Shown one piece after another: positions 35,506-46,607 of a stretch of DNA of 64,000 nucleotides. The notes beneath the pieces are model-generated. The model saw only the letters and a program-made list of their open reading frames with translations, was not told the DNA's origin and made no database searches. The stretch comes from Blattamonas nauphoetae. Its lineage: Eukaryota; Preaxostyla; Oxymonadida. The DNA lies in the NCBI GenBank assembly GCA_033064195.1, contig JARBJD010000015.1, forward strand, positions 62,001 to 126,000, given 5' to 3'. Within the stretch, counting starts at the first letter, position 1. Each line of letters opens with the position of its first letter. The translations under genes were made by a program, and so were the position numbers.

Positions 35506-36320
35506 TTACCACTTGATTTCCTTCATTTCTCGAGGAAGTGGAGTTGATCTGATCTGGGTTGTGATCCGGTCAATTCTGAACGACGTTCCCTGAACAAAAA
35601 CGGAGAACTGAGAAAAGAGATGGATTAAAGAAGACCAAACGCCAACTCTGATTGAGCGTGGAAGACCAGAAACGAAAGAAAGGCCACGTTGTCCATTCAC
35701 GAAAAATTGGACAGTGCGAGGTGATGAATCCATGTCCAATTCGATCCGAATACAATCTCCCTCGTTCATCTTCGAGTGGCACAGATCCCACGCGGTGCTG
35801 TTATGTGTGGATGGCGTGTTTGACGCTATACAACCATGTGATGCACTTAGCGAGATCGAATCTGGGGAGATGAACAGAGAAGGAAGCAAACTCTTCACTT
35901 TGGTTCCAATTGCCTCATCCAATTCGGGGATCGGAGCTGTTGAATCAACAACGCCAAATCTGAGTCCTCCAGTGCAATCTGAAGCGGATAAGACAGCAAA
36001 GAAGGACCTTTGAGTGTTGGAAGAGAGAGGATTGTGACGATGATTGAGAGGACTCCGGCAGTGATCGGATTTCGAACGATGGCTGCGCTGGAGCGAGCGC
36101 ATCCAATCAAACTAAGATCAACTTCGGATCGGGTGAGAGTGGTGTCGTTGAGGACGAAATGGGATCTGTCCACGAAGATGAGGGGCGGAAGAGCGAGAAG
36201 AGGGGATGGTTTTGGAATTGAAGCGGGAGAACTCGATTCTGACACCGAGTTTGGAGGCAACGATGGGGAGGAGGTGAATTGTTTCGCTGCATCAATAGAC
36301 GACACATAATGGATGGTCAT
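35506..36320 (-). pseudogene. SPRY-like domain protein, frameshifted
   Basis: From the ATG at 36320 (MTIHYVSSIDAAKQF) the frame reads FVDRSHFVLNDTTLTR and NPITAGVLSIIVTILSL. The continuation is then in another frame: SFFAVLSASDCTGGLRFGVV, ELDMDSSPRTVQFFVNGQ and LPRSIRVGVWSSLIHLF. The block VQFFVNGQ...GLPRSIRVGV is typical of B30.2/SPRY beta-sandwiches, which bind protein partners. The switch lies at about 36010-36040 with no GT-AG intron in sight, so one frameshift is likely. The family is recalled as common in oxymonads. Confidence 0.6.
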
Positions 36321-36350
36321 GGCTGGTGATTGATTAACGATCTGACCCAC

Positions 36351-36930
36351 ACAAGTTAATTCTCAGCTGGTCAGTCGAGTTCCTCCGTCATCCACAGAAA
36401 TAGAAGAAGATATCACTTGAATGAATAGAGGGTGATTGACAGTCGATAAAATATGAACCATCGAGTCATAAAGGATGATACATTCAAACACGGTGAGAAC
36501 GAGATAAACAACTTTAAAAGTCAGAAAAAATCGATAATTGGGAAAAGCCTGGGTGAACTAGTCAGATTTCATGACGATAATAGGCATGGGCACCAGTCAC
36601 CTGACTCAGATTTTTTGGACTGACTCATTTTAACCCATTTTTTCATGAGTTGTTCGGAGGACAAAGGAAATCATCGATTTTGTGAGATGAACTGATTGAA
36701 ATATGCTCCAGAAGGTTAATTCGGTCGCAATTTCTCTTCGTGACGGGATGTTGAGACTTCTTCAGTCTACAACACGAGTTATGGTCTGATCGCATCGGTC
36801 ATTCCTCCAAATACATCATTCTGACTGATGAGGACATTAGAAAACAGAATGATCAATAATGAAATGGAAGTCTTTGATCTGGTGCAATACAAAGGTGAAG
36901 TGAGATGGCTGTGAATGTGGATGTTGGTGG
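36351..36930. other. Intergenic with a partial repeat copy
   Basis: 36581-36650 begins TAGGCATGGGCACCAGTCA, like one end of the dispersed repeats at 39930-40368 and 63123-63560, but diverges after ~70 bases. Nothing else recognised. Confidence 0.4.
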
Positions 36931-36933
36931 TCA

Positions 36934-37735
36934 ACTGAACAACGCGAGAAGAGTGCACGCGGAGGAAGAGGATATGGAGACGAGAGTGGAGGGGAGAGTG
37001 TCAGTGAAGGAACAGGAACTGAAAGTGACGTTGCCGACAGAGATCGAGGGAGAGGCGATGCCGATTGCGGGCGACAAGAACGAGAGGCATGTCTCTCGAA
37101 GTTGGTTGGTGTTGAAGGTTCCTATTGCCAAGACGGAGATCAGAGTCTGAGCGGCCACGACAGAGCCAGACAACTTGAAGGAGCACGATTGAAGCATGCA
37201 GGAGCCAGAAGAGGTTGAGAGGAGGGGAGTCTACGAGGAGAGAGATATGTGGAAGGCAAATTCGATTGTGTTGACTGTGGTTGTTGCGTCCGTGTTCATC
37301 AGGCGGAAACAGTGGTGATTTGAAGAGTGGTTAGGTTCGATTCGTGTTCCGGCTGGATGGAACTCCCTGCGATGTCCGTCGTCCCCTTCAAACGAGCAGA
37401 TACCATCACAACTACTGTCACCCCAATCAACGACATCTGACTCCCAGCTCACGTCACAGACTGACATGGAGCATCCTGCAACCCGCAGTCCTGCCACGAG
37501 ACTTCGAAGTGTCCACGAACAGCTCCGTCTGACTCGCGAAGTAGAAAGGAATCCTCATCTCCTGTGGATTGAACGCGGATCGCGTGAGAAGCTTTTGAAG
37601 CGAAGATTGTCTGCTGCGTTGTTCTGCCACGATACTTTGAAGTGGTCTTCGGCGCAGTATTTGGATTCCTTGTCGAGGATGGGTGTTGAGATGAAGATGT
37701 CAGTTGTGCGGTTGGTTTGCTTGCTCAAAGTGTAA
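36934..37735 (-). pseudogene. Pectin-lyase-like gene fragments
   Basis: Minus-strand stretches in shifting frames look like beta-helix repeat protein: SKQTNRTTDIFISTPILDKE (near 37700), then MLQSCSFKLSGSVVAAQTLI and PSISVGNVTFSSCSFTDTLP (37197-36934). The alternation of short hydrophobic strands with SSCSF/TxCSF turns is the pattern of the other pectin-lyase-like genes here. Several frame changes make it a relic. It could be a decayed 3' continuation of the gene at 37750-39930. Confidence 0.45.
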
Positions 37736-37749
37736 TTCTTAGCGTTGTC

Positions 37750-39930
37750 CTACAGATTGATGTCCAGACTGGCTCCAACGTGCTTCGATTTATATCTAAG
37801 TTTGCAGTTGGTGAAGGATGACGAGGAGTGTGTGAGGGATGATGTCGAGGTATAGTCAACTTGGATGGCTGGTCCTGTTCCTTTCAGAATGCAGTTGATC
37901 AGAGTGAGTGACATCACCGACACAGAAAAGAGTCCAGCTGATACTGTCATGTTGGCCGTTTGAAAGAAGGTTGGTTTGATGAAAGAGACGCTGGTTGACG
38001 ACGATCCCGCCCCTTCGATTCGGACTATCTTCGTGTTGACGAGAATGCACGTCTCATCTTCGTTCTCAGACGAGTATTCTCCTGCAGCCACAATCACTTT
38101 GTAGTTTGTTTTCACTTTGTTCCCAGCGAATGTCACTGTCTCGCATCGTTTTGACGAAGATCCACAATCCCATCTTTTCGATCCAGATGTGGCGACATGA
38201 ACATCGGCATCCATGAATTCCACCGTCGATCCAGGAAATTGACCAGACGTACCCAATGGGATGTTCTTGGCTTCTGATTCCTTCGTTTCTGTGAAAAGAC
38301 CCTCCTTTCGTTTGGTTTGGACACCATCTTGATTGTTGAGCTCATCTCGAAAATAGTTATAGCCCTCGACGTCGTCAACAATGAACCGACTACATGCAAT
38401 CATCACGATCTGCCCTCCTGATCGTTCCGTTTTGATTGTGGACACTTAGCGAGAGATGAGACAAAGAAATAGAAGAAAAGAGACAAAAGGAAACCTGTGG
38501 TGCCGAGAAACATGCAAATCACCATTCTGAAGAATTCCGGAGCTGCGCAACCGTACGGGTAGAGAACGACTCCGCCTCCAAACGACGGGGCAAGGCAGGA
38601 CTCGAAGAGACACGAGCTGAGCAGATAATACGAAGACTGCAGTTCAAATCACATCGCTCCTCCGCCGCCGTTCAATCTGACGGTTTCTGGTGTGTCTGGA
38701 TCACCTCGAAATGGGACATCTCCTCTTTCTTCGATCCACGCATGGCAGATGGCCTTGCACGTGTAGAATGCACTGTCAGACACTGTGAGTTGTGCTGCAG
38801 TGGTCGCAATAGCTCCTCCAGAATGTCGTGTGCATTCTGTGAAGGTCGCTGCGGCGACGACGACCTTGCGGTTCGATGCAGAGACGGCTCCTCCTTTGGA
38901 GCTGCTGGTTGAGGAGCAGGATGTGAAAGCATCGTTTGTAACGGTGAGAACGGCAGAGGTATCGGATGGATTGAATTGGATGGCTCCTCCTTCCCCATTT
39001 CGAGAGATGGAGGCGAAGACATCCCCGATGAGTTGCGTCGTGCCTGAGAGAGTCTGCTGGCCTTCATTTGTCAAAGTTAAGTGGGAGAATGAGCAATCAA
39101 GAGTGAAAAGGGTGCGGAAACGGCTGTTGCTGAAAAGGGTGTTTGTGCAACAGGCATTGCATCGATCAAAGTTTGACGAGGTGATCACGACGGAATCTGT
39201 TACATCATCCAACCAAATATCATCCGTGCTGTTTGCGAGGAGGGATGTCAAAATATTTGAAAAAGTGGAGGAGATGAGGTTGAAACGAGAGAACAGTCCC
39301 GACGAGAGGAATGGAGTGTCCTGATTCAGAGAAGTTGAGAGAACTCCAAGACGGAACAGCAAGACAGGTGTTTGTTTGTGTGTCGACTGAATTAGGGGAT
39401 ATACATGAGTCGAGTAGTCGGATGGGCGAATGGAAATGTCAACCAGAGTGAGTGTGCCTCCGTGGCTGGCAAACGAGGGTGATAACGGTGTGTTGATGAA
39501 CAGTACGAAGTTCAGCATGCTCAACGTGCTATAGGCGTCCAATATTGTGAGAGATTCATTTCCTGTTTGTGAGATCGAGACGGTCAAAATCTCAATGGTG
39601 CTATTCCGCAGGTTAAAGAGGGTTGGAAAGAGAATACTGAAGAAAATCAAATTAACTCAGATTCAAAAGCACACAATTGACGGTAGATTCCACGATCCTA
39701 TCAGTTGTCACTTGGGATGCGATGCTCTGTCCTGCCGGTCTAGAAGAGATGCTGGTGACGTTCTGAGAACAAAGGACGATGAAATCAGATCAATTGTTCA
39801 TACAGAGATACTTAAACATAATGATACACTTATTGTCTACATCCATAATCTGCGGGGGTGTTCTGGACCTGAAGGTCAAAATCAGTGTCCTTTCATCAAA
39901 TAGAGTGGAAATGAAGGGAAAATCAGAATT
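37750..39930 (-). pseudogene. Pectin-lyase-like (beta-helix) surface protein gene, 5'-truncated
   Basis: The long frame 39650-38649 shows right-handed beta-helix repeats such as GGAIQFNPSDTSAVLTVT, GGAVSASNRKVVVAAATF and GGAIATTAAQLTVSDSAFY. After an in-frame TGA at about 38649 the same frame continues (FELQSSYYLLSSCLFES). A ~50-base intron near 38447-38496 joins VSTIKTERSGGQIVM and a further ~220 residues with RWDCGSSSKRCETV, ending SLDINL. Upstream exons (about 39655-39757 and 39808-39905) read NVTSISSRPAGQSIA and PQIMDVDNKCIIMF. The 5' end is cut where a dispersed repeat starts (39930). With one stop and a lost 5' end it is probably a pseudogene. Intact homologues would be secreted or surface proteins. 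Confidence 0.6.
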
Positions 39931-40368
39931 TAAACCTTGTCGATTCACGCGCTGAGTTCCAGGTGAAAAGGAGATCGGACAGTCCAGTCAGTCTGGTGAC
40001 TATTTGCATGATTGCATGGGCGGATCAGTGACTCAAAGTGACTCTCCACAAAAGTATGGGGTGATGTGATGACTTGTGGCTAAATTCGTTTGATTTATCT
40101 AAAAATGAGTGTATTTCTCAAAAATAGTGTGAAATGTGAAAGATAAACCAGAAAAGTCAATGGAGAGTGACGTGTGACTGTGGTTGAGAATCTGAGGAAG
40201 AAAAAGGGGGAAATAAAGGTTATGATCCATCATAAAGTGACCTTCGACTGAAATGGGGACATTCTGGGTCTGCATTCCTCCAGAATTTGCCTTGTGGGGT
40301 GAGTCACCGACTCGATTTTTTTTGGTGACTGGACTCATTGATTGTGGACTGACTGGTGCCCATGCCTA
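39930..40368. repeat. Dispersed ~430-bp repeat, copy 1
   Basis: Matches the reverse complement of 63123-63560 over almost its whole length (landmarks AGGAGATCGGACAGTCCAGT, GACTTGTGGCTAAATTCG). One end is TAGGCATGGGCA. A similar GCATGGGC...CAGTGACTC sequence near the other side suggests degenerate inverted ends, so it is probably a non-autonomous DNA element. It abuts and truncates the pectin-lyase-like gene. Confidence 0.7.
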
Positions 40369-40713
40369 GACGATAACACGTGGAAGTGTCCATACAGATC
40401 ATTTGACAGCGATCGTTTCTTTCGATGCGATTACCACCATCACCTGGAAGATCAAGAAAGAAAGAATGATAAACCTCCTTCAAATAGATCCTTGTCACGC
40501 TGGGGTGGCTGAGTGCTCCAAACCAGCACCACGTCCGACAGCACAGATTGCTGAATTCGATGCCATCTCTCGAAAGGAGGGGAGTGGAGAATCCCAATCG
40601 TTCTGGTATACCATGATGTGATGCCAGAGCCGACGGGGATCACACACAAACAGTGTTTGCTGTCCAAAACAAGCCAGAAACAGTTCGAAACGATCGCTTG
40701 TTCCTGTCGGTCT
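40369..40713. other. 3' flank of member I
   Basis: About 40621-40713 is the inverted equivalent of the start of the segmental duplication that follows members B and D. No gene recognised. Confidence 0.4.
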
Positions 40714-41787
40714 CTACCAATAATCTGGAACGTTCATGCCCAGCTGCTTGTTCCATCCAATCGATTTGTGAATAATCCATCTTCCAAAGTATCCGTTTTT
40801 GGCGTTGTGCAGCTTTTCCTCAATCACATCTTCGAAGCCCTCCATTCTCAACTGTCGATCCACTGTCGTCCCCATCTGTCGAACTTCTCCGCCTTGTTTG
40901 TTCCATTCCCGCTGGGCATTGTTCATTTGATACAAAAAATACCAAATCGAGTGCCCATTTTCAAAGAATGTGAGACAACTTGGGATCGTGAGAACAACTG
41001 GCATATTAACAACGAAATTCATTGTCGGTTGATAAGAAGGACAGATTTCGAGGATATTAGCGAGGAGTTCCAGAAAAAGCTCTGATTGCTTATCATCGAT
41101 GATCGAAAATTGGTTCGCACACAAATGCCAAAGATACTGCTCTGACGGTGCCATAACTTGCTGCAAGACTGTCTCGTGAACAGCTTGTTGTTCATCGCCA
41201 TCTTCAATTGCGAGTTGTCTGAGACCATCCGGTGTTGAGAGCCAGACAGAATTGGCAATGATTTTCATGATGTTCATATAAATATCAACTGCTTTTGCAA
41301 AAGGAAGAGACAGTGGATTGAGAGTGTTGATGAGTTGAGGGATCAGATCAGCTTTGACGAGTGTCTCGCGAACTCGAGCTGAACAGTTCGCTGTCAGCGA
41401 TTCGAGCATCTCCAACGTCGCGACAGTGATTGTCTGACTGGCAGAAGAAATAAGCACCACAAAGGACTGTACGAATTCTGTCGAATAGTCATCAGCGGTT
41501 TGCTCAAGGCTGAAGAGAAAGGCATCAGCTGATTCTTCATCCAGGGGAATCACATGTTTCAGGAATCTCGTGGCTTTCTCTTCCAGAAAGATCTCAGGTG
41601 CAGGCTGTAACTTCACAGTGGCAACGAGAGACATAAAGATAACAACCCTTTCGCAGTGAGAAGAAATTGGATTGTATTGCCAATTCAGGAATGGAGAACA
41701 GTCTGGTGTAAATGACAAGCAGTGGGAAGAGATACCAGGATAAGAAGAATCAGTGGAGGATAATGATTTCCTGTTAAGAGCGGACAT
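40714..41787 (-). CDS. Inverted family member I
   Basis: About 357 residues from the ATG at 41787 (MSALNRKSLSSTDSSYPG), intact and on the opposite strand to its siblings. Signature TPDCSPFLNWQYNPISSH, then VFMSLVATVKLQPAPE-like sequence (with IFMSL), LVKADLIPQLINTLNPLSLP, MAPSEQYLWHLCANQFSIIDD, QLRMEGFEDVIEEKL and GMNVPDYW. The DNA upstream carries the array motif at the usual distance, so the promoter region moved with the gene. Divergent from member H, whose start is ~195 bp away. Confidence 0.87.
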   Translation of the reverse strand: MSALNRKSLSSTDSSYPGISSHCLSFTPDCSPFLNWQYNPISSHCERVVIFMSLVATVKLQPAPEIFLEEKATRFLKHVIPLDEESADAFLFSLEQTADDYSTEFVQSFVVLISSASQTITVATLEMLESLTANCSARVRETLVKADLIPQLINTLNPLSLPFAKAVDIYMNIMKIIANSVWLSTPDGLRQLAIEDGDEQQAVHETVLQQVMAPSEQYLWHLCANQFSIIDDKQSELFLELLANILEICPSYQPTMNFVVNMPVVLTIPSCLTFFENGHSIWYFLYQMNNAQREWNKQGGEVRQMGTTVDRQLRMEGFEDVIEEKLHNAKNGYFGRWIIHKSIGWNKQLGMNVPDYW

Positions 41788-41802
41788 TCTCTCAGAAGCT
41801 GT

Positions 41803-41823
41803 GTTCAATCACTCGCTATGGGG
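41803..41823 (-). promoter_or_regulatory. Conserved array motif upstream of member I
   Basis: On the minus strand it reads CCCCATAGCGAGTGATTGAA; CGAGTG ends 22 bases before the ATG. One base differs from the consensus (TAGCGAG for TAACGAG). Confidence 0.5.
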
Positions 41824-41981
41824 CCGATAGATGAATCACTTGAACAGAGAGACTTCGATGAAATAATCGTGAAAAAGGAAGAAGGAAACAATAAATCAAG
41901 ACTAACGTGCGCTAATTAAGAAGAAAAGCTCTTGGATTCGATCTGACCCATTACTTATATCATTTATCTTAAACCGTCGGA

Positions 41982-43052
41982 ATGACTGCTTTTTGCTCGA
42001 ATATGAACTCCTCCACTGATTCTCCTACCCTTGCTCTATCTTCACGCTGCTTTTCATGTTCTCCAGACTCCTTTCCTTTCCTGAAATGGACCGAAGAATC
42101 TGATGATTCTTATCACGAAAGCGCCGTTGTCTTTCGATCTTTTGTTGCCACTTTAAAGTCTCAGCCTGCATTGGATGAATATCTGGAAACTCAAGCGGTG
42201 AGTTTTCTCGAATTTGTGATTCCACTGAATGAAGCTTCGGCAGATGGTTTTCTCCGCAGTCTTGCATTATCTACTGATGAATTTTCGACAGACTTCGTAC
42301 AGTCCATTGTAGTTCTCCTTTCTTCAATCAGTAATGGTATTATCACAACAACAATGAAGATTTTGAGATTTCTGATCCTTTGGGGTTCACCTTTTTACAA
42401 TCTGACCCTTATCAAAGCTGAACTAATCCCTCAACTCATCAACACTCTCAATCCGTACTCTCTCTCGTTGTCAGATTGTGAAGATATCCACACCTCCCTC
42501 ATTTCAACCATCACCAGTTCTCTCATCTTCACAATTCCAGATATCTTCCAAAATCTCGGAATTGAAGATCACAATGAACAGCAAACTGGTTGCGAGATGG
42601 TTCTGCAACAAGTTCTGGAACCTTCGGAGAAGTATCTTTGGCATTTGTGCGTGAACCGCAATTCGATCATTGATGGTGACCAATCCTCACAATTTATTAT
42701 TCTCTTTGCCAATCTCCTCCAAATAAGTCCATATCATCGACCTACCATGGACTTAGTCCTTTCTATGCCTGTTTTTCTCGCGATGCCCAGTTGTCTCACA
42801 TTCTTCGAAAATGATGACGCTATCAGCACTTTTCTGTATATAATGCCCACTACCCAGTGGAAATGGAACAGAACACAAGGAGACTATCGACAGATTTGGA
42901 TCACTGTGTATGGAATGTTGAGAAAGGAGGGCATCGAAGATGCGATTGAAGAAAAGCTGCAAAACGATCAAGACGACGACGGAGAATGGATTGTTCGCTA
43001 TGCGATCGGATTGAACCGTCAGCACGGTACGAACTTTCCACAACTTCTGTAG
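41982..43052 (+). CDS. Family member H
   Basis: 356 residues, intact, the most divergent copy. The signature is changed to SPDSFPFLKWTEESDD. Other blocks are kept: VFRSFVATLKSQPALDE, LIKAELIPQLINTLNPYSLS, LEPSEKYLWHLCVNRNSIIDG, MLRKEGIEDAIEEKLQND and an unusual end GTNFPQLL. A partial upstream motif (TCTGACCCATTAC, 41942-41954) is present but lacks CGAGTG. Helical solenoid inferred; function unknown. Confidence 0.83.
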   Translation: MTAFCSNMNSSTDSPTLALSSRCFSCSPDSFPFLKWTEESDDSYHESAVVFRSFVATLKSQPALDEYLETQAVSFLEFVIPLNEASADGFLRSLALSTDEFSTDFVQSIVVLLSSISNGIITTTMKILRFLILWGSPFYNLTLIKAELIPQLINTLNPYSLSLSDCEDIHTSLISTITSSLIFTIPDIFQNLGIEDHNEQQTGCEMVLQQVLEPSEKYLWHLCVNRNSIIDGDQSSQFIILFANLLQISPYHRPTMDLVLSMPVFLAMPSCLTFFENDDAISTFLYIMPTTQWKWNRTQGDYRQIWITVYGMLRKEGIEDAIEEKLQNDQDDDGEWIVRYAIGLNRQHGTNFPQLL

Positions 43053-44064
43053 AAACACACAAGTCTCAGCTGGGAAAAATCACGTGTGCGGGATATTGCT
43101 CAATTGATGTATTATACGATCAACTGCGTGATTGTTGGGTAATAGTTCTCGAATATGGCTCTCGGTTGACGATTCATTGCCACTCTTCCGAGAGACAGAG
43201 GAATCAGACTGACCTTTCGTCCTTTTTCATCATTCCTCACTTATTGTGATAATGTCACTCTCTCTTGATTGTTCCACAACATCATTTTTATCAAATACGC
43301 GATAGAAACTAGATAAGCTCGAAAAACAAAGTGAAAAGCGATGAATGAACACACACAAAGAAAGACAGCGCAAAGCCTTTGTCATCATCAACAATCAGAG
43401 AGAATGTTGGTCGTTGTGTCCAGCACACGGAAGAAACATCAAAAAGAAGAGCGAGACGGGTCAGGACACGCTCAAAAGGAGAGAAATGAAGATGAAGGTG
43501 AATGAGAGAAGTCAGAAAAAGAATGGCTGTTAAGGGTTATTTGAAATTCCTGAAAGAAGCAATGAACGCGAAGAAATAAATAAAATCGTCATAAAAACAG
43601 AAGATGAACGAAAGGATGAAGACCCAAGACTGAGCGTCTGGTCTGTGTCGCGATGGAAAGGAAGAAAGAAAACCAATTTGTCCATCCCAATACACTTGTC
43701 AGAAGAGGTGTGCGGATGGAGGAGTGGTTTGTGATGTTAAAGTGAGATTTCTCCACCAACGATGAGTGAAAGAGGAGAGGTGGCTGTTGGTGTCGTGATT
43801 GAGAGTCTGATTTTGATGAGATGGTGTGTAACATTTCACGAGACGAGTCATGTTTGTGATGTGATTCGAGTTGGGAGAATCGACAAAAGAACGGTCGATC
43901 TCACTGAGGAGGATGTGGGCTCAGGCAAGATCGGTGAAGAAACGAATAAATACTTCGGTAAGAAATGTGAACAGAACGTGAGTGGAGCAGATTAAGAATG
44001 AAATGCCTGCTGTGACGTGAGAGGGCAGACTGGGTGAAGTGCAGAATACAACAAGCGAGAGCAG
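43053..44064. other. Intergenic, no supported gene
   Basis: Only short overlapping frames on both strands. The 3' end of the pseudokinase gene borders it. Nothing recognised. Confidence 0.4.
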
Positions 44065-45831
44065 TTACTCGTGTTGGGAGGTCGAGTTTGGGTTTTGTGA
44101 ATTTGGGTGAGGAGCGGGCGGATGATTCTGGAGCTCCAGAAGATCTCCCGGTTCTTCTTTGTGTCCTTCCCCAATCGACTCCAGACGAGAAACAACTGAT
44201 TCCACAGAAGGACGACGAGCAGGATTCAGATCCAGACATTCCGGAAGAAGCGTCGACAACTCAGCTGGCTCAACAGAATCCATCCCAGGAATAATCCCCA
44301 TTCCCAGCTGTCGTTGAGCATTCACAGCATCTGTCTCACCGAATGGAACCTGACCCGTCGTGATTTCCCACAAGATCAGGCCGAGCCGAAAAACCGTCAC
44401 TTTCCCTTCATCGATTAGATTCTCATGGTTCTCTTCTTCAGGTGCTGCCCATCGCTTCTCCTCCTGCGTCTCTTTCTGTATCCCTGATTGTGTTGGGAGT
44501 GTTGTTTGTGCTTGCGATGGTGTGTTGTCGTTCAGTTTGAAACAGATATTGTCCGATGGGGTGAACAACACCCAGTGAGGACTCAGCTTGTGAAGTGCCA
44601 GGGCGTTCGGGCGAAGTGTGAGCAGCTTCGCAACTGCCTTCGCCACATCCAATCGCGTTCGATGAATGTTCAATCCCGACGTCTGCTCGTGTCCATGAAG
44701 TCTGTTGAACAGAGTGTCGTGTGAACTCACAAATCCATCTTCGATCGTCGGCCGACCGAACTGATCCTCGCCCACAATCAGAACTGCTGCTTGACCTGTT
44801 GGTGTCGGTCTGACCATCCCCGTGTCCTGAAGTGGTTGGGAAGTGTGTTTCGAGATTGTTGGAATTCCTTGAAGTTGTTTCTGACCAGCTGTGTTGACTG
44901 AGTTCTGATTGTCGTCACCATTGCATTCGTCGTTCAAAATTTCAACCTTGTCGTCTGCCTGATCCAGCTCTTGTCGTTCTCCATCATTCTCGCTTTTCCT
45001 TGTTTTGTTCTTGTTTCTCCGTCGCAACAAGAACACCACAATCAGAATCAAGCTGAGAAGAACACACGACAAAACAACCACGAGTGGGATCCACCATTTC
45101 ATGTTGTCTCGAATTGCTTGTGCCATTCGACCAGACGAGTCCTGTTGAATGATGAAACTGTTCGCCGTTGTCTGATTCTCTCCAAAAACAAGTCTTCCTC
45201 GCCATTCCAGAGAGTCAACCAGAGATTTCAATGACGAACCAGGAAGTTTGACGACGATCTTCGTGTCAGTGAATGATGTCGTTGAGTCGACGGTGAGAGG
45301 GATCGGGACTGATTCTCCTTCTGTTCCATCCTTTCCTATCTCGATCACTTTCAAGAACAGTGAACAAGGAATAAGTGTCGTTCCTTCGATGGTCAATTTG
45401 AACGATTGTGTCTTCTTGTCGAACGTCGAGATGGAGTCGGAAGAGAGTGTTGGGATGAAGAGAGGAGCATATGTATTCACTTCTGTTGATTTTATCGGGC
45501 AGCCTTCAGACGAGATCCAAGCCGACGGATGAAGGTCTGTGCCATCGCCAGCTGACAAGCTCTCAATGTGAATATCGCCTCCTTCAGAACAGGCGATGTT
45601 TCGACGAGCGGATGAGAAGGTCTGACAGTTTGGTGAATTGTTTGAGAAACTAGATGCTTTGATGTTCACTCGTCCACCTTTCATTGTCATCACTCCTTGA
45701 GATATGTCGAAGAAGTGGTTGTCTGTCACGTTCAGTTCTGTGTCGGTCAGTTCCATCAGTCCTGTACAGTCGGTCGGACTGTTGAGGAATTTGTAACTCG
45801 TCACGTCAAACCTGAAACTGTAGAATTGCAT
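44065..45831 (-). CDS. Receptor-like pseudokinase with beta-helix ectodomain (3' part)
   Basis: About 588 residues of a larger protein. Order: beta-helix repeats (ELTDTELNVTDNHFFDIS, VNIKASSFSNNSPNCQTF), a juxtamembrane region with SVPIPLTVDSTTSF, a single membrane helix (WWIPLVVVLSCVLLSLILIV) with RRRNKNK stop-transfer, an acidic linker and a kinase-like domain. In the last, LHKLSPHWVLF replaces HRDLKPxNILL (catalytic Asp lost) and no DFG is seen. RWAAPEE (APE-like), FRLGLILWEITTGQVPFGE and CLDLNPARRPSVESVVSRL (subdomain XI) are good. It would therefore signal by binding rather than phosphorylation. The frame begins within an inverted duplication (arm 45765-46499), so its 5' continuation is scrambled. 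Overlap with the opposite-strand frames is not meaningful. Confidence 0.8.
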   Translation of the reverse strand: MQFYSFRFDVTSYKFLNSPTDCTGLMELTDTELNVTDNHFFDISQGVMTMKGGRVNIKASSFSNNSPNCQTFSSARRNIACSEGGDIHIESLSAGDGTDLHPSAWISSEGCPIKSTEVNTYAPLFIPTLSSDSISTFDKKTQSFKLTIEGTTLIPCSLFLKVIEIGKDGTEGESVPIPLTVDSTTSFTDTKIVVKLPGSSLKSLVDSLEWRGRLVFGENQTTANSFIIQQDSSGRMAQAIRDNMKWWIPLVVVLSCVLLSLILIVVFLLRRRNKNKTRKSENDGERQELDQADDKVEILNDECNGDDNQNSVNTAGQKQLQGIPTISKHTSQPLQDTGMVRPTPTGQAAVLIVGEDQFGRPTIEDGFVSSHDTLFNRLHGHEQTSGLNIHRTRLDVAKAVAKLLTLRPNALALHKLSPHWVLFTPSDNICFKLNDNTPSQAQTTLPTQSGIQKETQEEKRWAAPEEENHENLIDEGKVTVFRLGLILWEITTGQVPFGETDAVNAQRQLGMGIIPGMDSVEPAELSTLLPECLDLNPARRPSVESVVSRLESIGEGHKEEPGDLLELQNHPPAPHPNSQNPNSTSQHE

Positions 45832-46499
45832 TTTTCATCGAAAATAAAAAAAGTGTCAAACCTCCGTCTGTCTCATGTGTCGACATTCGATTATCTTTCA
45901 AAATTTTCAGTCAAAATTCCATATACAGATTTGTGTGTCATTGTTGGGCACATTCTTCAACTTTCTTCGTGATCGTGTGCTGAGAGAATGAGGAGAGTAT
46001 TCGATTGGAAAAAAGAAGACAACAAAGGACGATACCGGAACAACTCACAGAAGACATAGTGTGCTGGGCGCATTCAAGGGTCTTGTACAACCAGCTTGCG
46101 AAAAATGATGATCCAGTCGTGGAGGAAGAAAAGAGCGTATTTTCAAGGAATCAGAAAGCGGTGTCCTATACTTGATAAAAGAAGACAATAGAAGAGACAG
46201 ATCATGAAATCAAACCTAAATTTTTGATAGAGAGTCAGAAAAAACACATCGTTTGGAAATCCGAAGAACAAACCCATCTGACTTTACTAGACTCGATTCA
46301 AAACAGATCGTCCAAATTTCAAGAAGTCCGAGGGGAGCTTGTCGAACAGTGATACATAGATTTGACGAGGTTCAACTCGGTTCACATATCCAATTTTGGC
46401 TCTCAAAGTTCCATCCACTCCGGTTTATCAACGCGAGTGGAGACGACTTTCATTAGAAAGACAGATTTGCACTGATGTCTGGAAATATTTTGTTTGCCG
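45765..46499. repeat. Inverted duplication, arm 1 (735 bp)
   Basis: Nearly identical in reverse complement to 46608-47337, with only a few base differences (for example Thr versus Lys in a shared antisense frame). Arm 1 starts within coding sequence of the minus-strand receptor-like gene, whose frame runs across its outer border. Arm 1 is therefore the original and arm 2 the copy. Confidence 0.9.
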
Positions 46500-46607
46500 T
46501 CTAAATAATTGTGTCAACCAACAATGTAAACTTCTGAAATCTATGGAGTTTTGACACTGAGTTCATCTCAAACTTTGAAAGTACAATTCCAATGAAATCA
46601 AACAGCA

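Noticed and set aside
36905-37150. Plus-strand charged 81-codon frame
   Set aside because: The opposite strand reads as a beta-helix repeat fragment (FSSCSFTDTLP), the more convincing choice.
37320-37350. GGTTCGATTCG as a tRNA B box
   Set aside because: No matching A box or cloverleaf could be built around it.
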